In this document: one piece after another, positions 58,569-64,000 of the stretch
Numbering within the stretch: position 1 is the stretch's first letter
How the letters are laid out: every line of letters starts with the position of its first letter
From: Scalesia atractyloides
Lineage: Eukaryota > Streptophyta > Magnoliopsida > Asterales > Asteraceae
NCBI GenBank assembly: GCA_947069175.1
Contig: CAMTDV010000003.1
Span: forward strand, 43,801,606-43,865,605
Direction of reading: 5' to 3'
Length of the DNA: 64,000 nt
Position numbers and translations under genes: made by a program
Notes under the pieces: model-generated
Databases searched by the model: none
What the model saw: only the letters and a program-made list of their open reading frames with translations
Told to the model about the DNA's origin: nothing

Positions 58569-59870
58569 TTAAAAAAGATGGGGGTATTTTTGTCGCATAG
58601 TGGACTCAACCTCCCATGTATACTCAGGACCTCTAAAAGCGTCCCACTTAACCTTTACTATAGGTATCATCTTTCTTCGGAGCTTCTTAACCTGTCGATA
58701 CTCGATCGAAATTGGTTTCTCAATGAACCTCAGGTTTTCATCAATTTGCACCTCATTGTGCGACATTGCTAGCGACTCATCGGCTAGACATTTCTTAAGA
58801 TTAGATATGTGGAATACATCATGGATTCCATTAAGCTCCTCTGGCAACCTGAGCTTATAAGCTACAGTGCCGACACAATCGATTATCTCGAAGGGTCCTA
58901 TATATCTAGGGCTTAACTTGCCCTTCTTTCCAAAATGCATAACACCTTTCCAGGGTGATACTTTTAGCATGACCTTGTCCCCTACTTGGAACTTAAGAGG
59001 TTTACGCCTCTTGTCAGCATAGCTCTTCTGCCTATCCCTGACAGCTTTGAGACGATCACGGATTTGCATAATCTTTTCCGTGGTCTCCAGGACAATCTCA
59101 GGTCCTGACAGTTGGGCGTCCCTAACTTCTGCCCAACATACGGGCGTTCTACATCTTCTCCCATACAAGGCCTCAAAAGGAGAAGCCTTGATGCTTGTAT
59201 GATAACTGTTATTGTAGGAGAATTCTATTAAGGGTAAGTGGTCATCCCAACTTCCACCTAAATCAATCACACATGCCATGAGCATGTCTTCTAGAGTCTG
59301 TATAATACGTTCACTTTGACCATCAGTCTGCGGATGGTAAGCCGTACTATAATTTAATCGTGTGCCTAATGATTGTTGGAAACTTTTCCAAAAGTGAGAT
59401 GTGTATCTAGTATCTCTATCGGATACAATAGATACTGGCACACCGTGTAGGGACACTATTTTGTCTACATACAACTTAGCTAATTTATTTGAATTATACA
59501 TCTCTTTAATTGGCAAGAAGTGAGCTGACTTAGTCAGCCTATCCACTATGACCCAAATAGTGTCATTACCACTTTGGTCTTAGGTAACTTGGTAATCAAA
59601 TCCATAGTTACCATTTCCTATTTCCAAGTGGGAATTTCAAGTTGTTGTAGAAGTCCTGGCGGTTTCTGATGTTCGACCTTAACTTGCGAACATGTCAGAC
59701 ACTTAGCTACATATGTGGCTATGGATTTTTTCAAACCCATCCACCAATAATTTTTCTTCAAATCTTGATACATCTTGTCACCACCCGGGTGAACAGAGTA
59801 TCTTGAATTATGCGCTTCCTGGAGGATTAAATCTCTAAGTCCTCCAAAGATCGGAACCCAAATTCTATCA
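58569..59870 (-). pseudogene. Gypsy integrase with chromodomain
   Basis: Zinc-binding HNSRYSVHPGGDK and CLTCSQVKVEH (59810-59680), then after a frameshift near 59580 an open stretch: SIVSDRDTRYTSHFW, AYHPQTDGQSERIIQTL (catalytic glutamate), EALYGRRCRTPVCWAEV, VFHISNLKKCL and the chromodomain end VKWDAFRGPEYTWEVESTM to the stop at 58569. The core from 59546 is uninterrupted, and this is the better chromodomain copy in the window. Confidence 0.9.
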
Positions 59871-61340
59871 TTAAATCTTAGGATTCCGTCATTTCCAGGC
59901 GTTAACTGATCCACACTTCCACCTAATCCCTCATTAGGGATATTAGCCTCTAACAAGGCTTGCTTCTGCGCATCTAATAGCTTCTCACTTAAGCTATTTA
60001 TGAGCTCAATGCTCTTAGCGTTAATCCTTATAGGTTTCACCTTTTCCTTGCGACTTAAGGCATCGGCAACTACATTTGCATTGTCTGGATGGTAGCGAAT
60101 CTCACAATCATAATCGTTAAGTGTTTCCATCCACCGACGTTGTCGCATGTTCAATTCTTTTTGATTGAACAGGTATTGGAGACTTTTATGGTCTGTGTAT
60201 ATAACACACTTTGTGCCATACAAGTAATGTCTCCACAGTTTTAGTGCAAATACAACAGCACCCAGTTCCAAATCATGGGTGGTGTAATTCCTTTCATGCA
60301 CCTTTAGTTGTCGTGATGCATAGGCAATTACCTTACCATTTTGCATTAGCACACAACCCATACCAGTGTGCAAAGCATCGCAATAGACAACAAAGTTCTC
60401 AATACCCTCGGGTAGAGATAACACAGGAGCGTTGCTCAGCTTGTGTTTAAGAATCTTAAAAGATTCTTGTTGCTTTGGACCCCAATTATACTTAATATTC
60501 TTATGGGTCAAGGAAGTTAAAGGAGTGGCTATCCTTGAAAAGTTCTCAATGAGTCTCCTATAGTAACCAGCCAGTCCTAAGAAACTACGAACTTCTGTTG
60601 GGGTCTTGGGCACTCCCAATTTATTATAGCCTCAATTTTGGCGGGATCCACTTGGATACCACGCTCACTTACCATGTGTCCAAGAAATTGGACTTCTCTA
60701 ATCCAAAATTGGCATTTAGAGAACTTCGCATAAAGTTTCTCTTGCCTTAATAATTCTAGGATGCACCGAAGATGTTTCTCGTGATCATCTTGATTACGAG
60801 AATAGATAAGTATGTCGTCTATGAAGACAATGACAAACTTATCCAATATGGCTTGCAGACTCTATTCATGAGATCCATGAATGCTGCTGGTGCATTTGTG
60901 AGCCCAAAAGGCATCACCAAAAATTCAAAATGACCATAGCGGGTCCTGAAGGCTGTTTTAGGGACATCTTCACTTCTAACCTTCAGTTGATGATATCCTG
61001 ATCTTAAATCTATCTTAGAAAAATAACTAGCCCCTTGAAGTTGGTCGAATAAATCATCGATCCTTGGCAGAGGATATCTATTCTTAATGGTTAGCTTGTT
61101 TAGCTCCCGATAGTCGATGCACATTCGCATCAAACCGTCTTTTTCTTCACAAAAAGGATAGGAGCTCCCAAGGCGAGGAACTAGGCTGAATAAAGCCTTT
61201 CTCTAAGAGTTCGTCTAATTGCTCCTCAATTCCTTCATTTCCGTCGGTGCTAACCGATACGGAGCTCTAGCAACAGGTGCTGCTCCTGGTAGGAAATCAA
61301 TCCTAAACTCCACTTGCTTATCTGGAGGTAGGCCTGGTAA
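59871..61340 (-). pseudogene. Gypsy reverse transcriptase and RNase H
   Basis: RT reads MCIDYRELNKLT, KIDLRSGYHQLKV, LVMPFGLTNAPAAFM, FIDDILIYSRN and FLGHMVSERGIQVDP; RNase H reads VYCDALHTGMGCVLM, LELGAVVFALKLWRHYL and TDHKSLQYLFNQ. Frameshifts lie near 61140, 60840 and 60620. In RNase H, CDALHTG replaces the usual CDASHTG. Confidence 0.9.
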
Positions 61341-61930
61341 TTCTTCAGGAAAACATCGGGATACTCCGAGATAACTGGTTGATCTTCAAGGTTCGGCTTT
61401 GGTTCATTTATGGTAACTTGTGCCATATAGATGACACAACCTCTTCTCAAACACTTAGATGCCTTAAATAACGACACCTTATCTGGCAATCCATAGTGTG
61501 AGTCTCCAGGGATGGTGATCATTTCACCAGATGGGGTCTTAATCTCGATGAGCTTTTTATCGTAGGTAATGTGGGCTTGGTTATGAGATAACCAATCCAT
61601 GCCTAAGACAACATCGAACCCCGCCAATTTCATTGGCAAAAGAGAGATAGGGATGAAATGATTCTTAATGGATATAGAGCATCCATCAAGAATGGAAGAA
61701 GCAGTTTCTAAGGTTCCATCGGCGAGTTCTATCTCATAAATTTTATCTAGAGTTCTTATGGGTAAATTTAATAGTTTACTAAACTTATGAGCAACAAATG
61801 ATTTATCCGCACCCGAATCGAAAAGAACTCTAGCATAAATATCATTAATGGGGAAAGTACCTGTTATGACGTTATTGTCACTAACAGCTTCCTTAGCGGT
61901 TAGCCGAAAGGCGCGTGCATTCCCCTTCTT
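61341..61930 (-). pseudogene. Gypsy aspartic protease
   Basis: Reads ARVLFDSGADKSFVAHKFSK (DSGA site), YEIELADGT and, without the stop seen in the plus copy, LLPMKLAGFDVVLGMDWLS. A frameshift near 61345 separates it from RT. Confidence 0.85.
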
Positions 61931-63076
61931 GGCCTCTCCAGGCTTTGGATTATTATTCTTTGAACTCTTAGGGCAGTTAGTTGCAATGTGCCTTTTTTCG
62001 TTGCAGATGTAGCATACAGCATCCTTAAAATCTTTACAATCTAGGGTCTTATGCCCTCTCCTTTTACATATGTCACAAGGTCTAGCTTATGGATCAGAAG
62101 TACACTGTCCCCAGTGTTTGCGGTTGCAAGTCTTGCAAAATGGTAGCACAGCCAACTTGCCTTGGTTTCCTTTGAACCCAAATCTCCCTTTATTTTTCTT
62201 ATTAAACTTATGGGCGTTGTCATCTTCCCTCTTCCTTTTTCCGTCAGTTTCAGACTTAACTGACTTTTGCCTCACTATATCAAGGGTGAGGGAGAGAGAT
62301 AGGTCAACAGCAGACCTATAGGTACTAGGCTGAGCAACCTTTAACATGCCCTTAATCTCGGGCGCTAATCCATTTATAAAACGCGCAATGCGTTTGGATT
62401 CTGGGGTGATAAGATAGGAAACTAACCTAGATAGAATTAAAATCGGAAACGTACTTCCGACAGTCTAGGTTTTTCATGGAAAGAGACAAGAAGTCTGTCT
62501 CTATTTTCTCCACCTCATGGGTTGGGCAATAAGTTTCCTTTATTAATTAAACATACTTGGACCATCCCAAGTTGTACAGGTGTACCTTACCTGTTGATTG
62601 AATCATGGCCTTCCACCATGTTAGGGCATCACCCTTAAAGGACTTTGATACGTACTTGACCACATCCTTTTCAGCACAGCCGCTGATGTCTACTATAGTC
62701 TCCATCTCATCCAGCCACTTTAAGACTTCTACGGCTCCTTTTTCCCTATTAAAGTCTCGGGTTTACATGAGACAAAGTATTTATAGGTACACCCGTCTTT
62801 TGCAGAACGGGACCTATCAGCAAAGTCTGCTATCCTTGGTTCACTCTTCGCATTTAAAGAGTGAACAGAGCTCTCTTTATGAGCTGAAGATGGTGGAATA
62901 GATAGGGGTCTAGAGCGAATGGCACTCGGCTCTCTTAGCCTTTCTATGGCCTTACTCATGGCCCTTTCCACAGCCGCATCAATGCGAGCTTGGAAATCAT
63001 TATCATTATTTATGGCTATATTTTCGGCGTCTTTGACGTTCCGATGGCTACTTTGTGCCTCATTAGAATTAGCCAT
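61931..63076 (-). pseudogene. Gypsy gag
   Basis: Starts MANSNEAQSSHRNVKDAENI at 63076. Frameshifts near 62750 and 62440 interrupt the capsid domain; from 62347 it reads STYRSAVDLSLSLTLDIVRQ and CNRKHWGQCTSDP, then a stop, then zinc knuckles CDICKRRGHKTLDC and CYICNEKRHIATNC. The latter keeps the cysteine lost in the plus-strand copy. Confidence 0.8.
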
Positions 63077-63339
63077 TCTTCAAAGCTTTGGTTCTATATA
63101 CCAAATAAAATTTCTCTTAGCCATGGTATAATAACCATATCGGCTTTTTAAACATTGGATATAAGAAAATCCATTGCCTATGCTAGTGTGAATAACATCA
63201 CAACTCTTAGGCTTAATATAACTATATTTGGCCTAGGTCGTAATAGGACCATCATAGGCAAATTACAATTTGGACGGAGTCCATTTATTATTAGACAGGC
63301 GATCGCAGTGTCACAACTGTCATAAAAATTATATAGCAC

Positions 63340-64000
63340 ATAGGCTTGTCACTAATGAACAAATAATAGGGCACATAGGCACTACATCACTAATGGATAT
63401 TTAGTCACCACACTGGTGATATTAGCCGGGATCAGGATAGATCACATAGGCTATATAGAATAGATTATAACCCGAAAGGGTAATACATCACTAATGGATG
63501 TTTTATTTATCGTTGCACTGATGATATTAGCCGGGATCGAACAGATCACAAGGGCTATATAACCGGGATCAAATAGATCATAAGGGTTATATAAAATACA
63601 TCCCTAATGGATGTTTAATCACCGCACTGGTGATATTAGCCGGGATCAAACAGATCACAAGGGCTATATAACCGGGATCAAATAGATCACAAGGGTTATA
63701 TAAAATACATCTCTAATGGATGTTTAATCACCGCACTGGTGATATTAGCCGGGATCAAACAGATCACAAGGGCTATTTAGCCGGGATCACACAGATCACA
63801 AGGGCTATATAACCGGGATCAAATAGATCACAAGGGTTATATAAAATACATCTCTAATGGATGTTTAATCACCGCACTGGTGATATTAGCCAGGATCACA
63901 CAGATCACAAGGGTTATATAAAATACATCTCTAATGGATGTTTAATCACCGCACTGGTGATATTAGCCGGGATCAAACAGATCACAAAGGCTATATAACC
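63340..64000 (-). repeat. Pre-gag tandem array of minus-strand gypsy element
   Basis: Units of about 75-110 bp with plus-strand cores AATCACCGCACTGGTGATAT, TAGCCGGGATCAAACAGATC and AATACATCTCTAATGGATGT, repeated to the window edge, with shorter ACCGGGATCAAATAGATCAC subunits interspersed. Inverted homologue of 43808-44510. Confidence 0.9.

Larger units (their letters stand above)
55569..64000 (-). mobile_element. Second Ty3/gypsy element of the same family, minus strand, right end outside window
   Basis: From left: 3' LTR, polypurine tract, integrase plus chromodomain, RNase H, RT, protease, gag and pre-gag arrays. It is colinear with the plus-strand element and closely related. The proline-rich ORF, primer site and 5' LTR should lie beyond 64000. 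It carries several frameshifts but fewer stops than the plus-strand copy. Confidence 0.9.

Overview
The window is AT-rich plant nuclear DNA built almost entirely of nested, decayed transposable elements. Nothing in it looks like an intact host gene. It has plant Ty3/gypsy elements with chromodomains and about 3 kb LTRs, a Ty1/copia element, PIF1-type Helitron remnants, REM-like B3 domains and an RPA1-like protein. These point to a eudicot. The LTR styles (TGTCACACCC / TGTAACACCC ends, TGGTATCAGAGC primer sites) and the proline-rich leader ORF remind me of Asteraceae, but that is an impression I could not test.

Layout. 1-3493: two LTR U5 ends facing outward. The left one belongs to a minus-strand element whose primer site is at 411-422 and carries three tandem tRNA-like units. 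3494-4110: minus-strand B3 pseudogene cut by the LTR. 5529-8653 and 13041-14880: minus-strand Helitron Rep/helicase gene, split by an LTR-like insertion (8654 to about 12708) that holds a TGGGCC/GCCCA minisatellite. 15064-29283: minus-strand copia element with gag, protease, integrase, RT, RNase H and a long extra ORF after pol. 29280-30395: a second copy of the copia left flank plus a solo LTR. 31469-34282: 2.8 kb solo LTR with a perfect TTTTA duplication. 34598-36065: plus-strand B3 pseudogene. 37187-38620 and 52823-54325: minus-strand RPA1-like gene split by a 14.2 kb plus-strand gypsy element (38621-52822). 54326-55568: part of another LTR, itself interrupted by a second gypsy element on the minus strand (55569 to beyond the right edge).

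How the parts relate. The Rep/helicase, RPA1-like and B3 pieces form an older layer, possibly one compound Helitron with captured B3 sequence. Retroelements landed in it later. The two gypsy elements belong to one Tekay/Del-like family: long LTRs with TATA box, Met-tRNA primer site, gag with zinc knuckles, protease, RT, RNase H, integrase, chromodomain. The plus copy also shows a proline-rich ORF and tandem arrays before gag. The minus copy reads better; the plus copy carries many stops.

The most unusual item is in the copia element. The extra ORF after pol appears to have its own TATA box, preceded by a perfect 14-bp CGTACG palindrome also found in the gag leader (and one mismatch off in the LTR), and a 509-bp intron with good splice sites. 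This suggests a separate promoter copied from, or shared with, the LTR.
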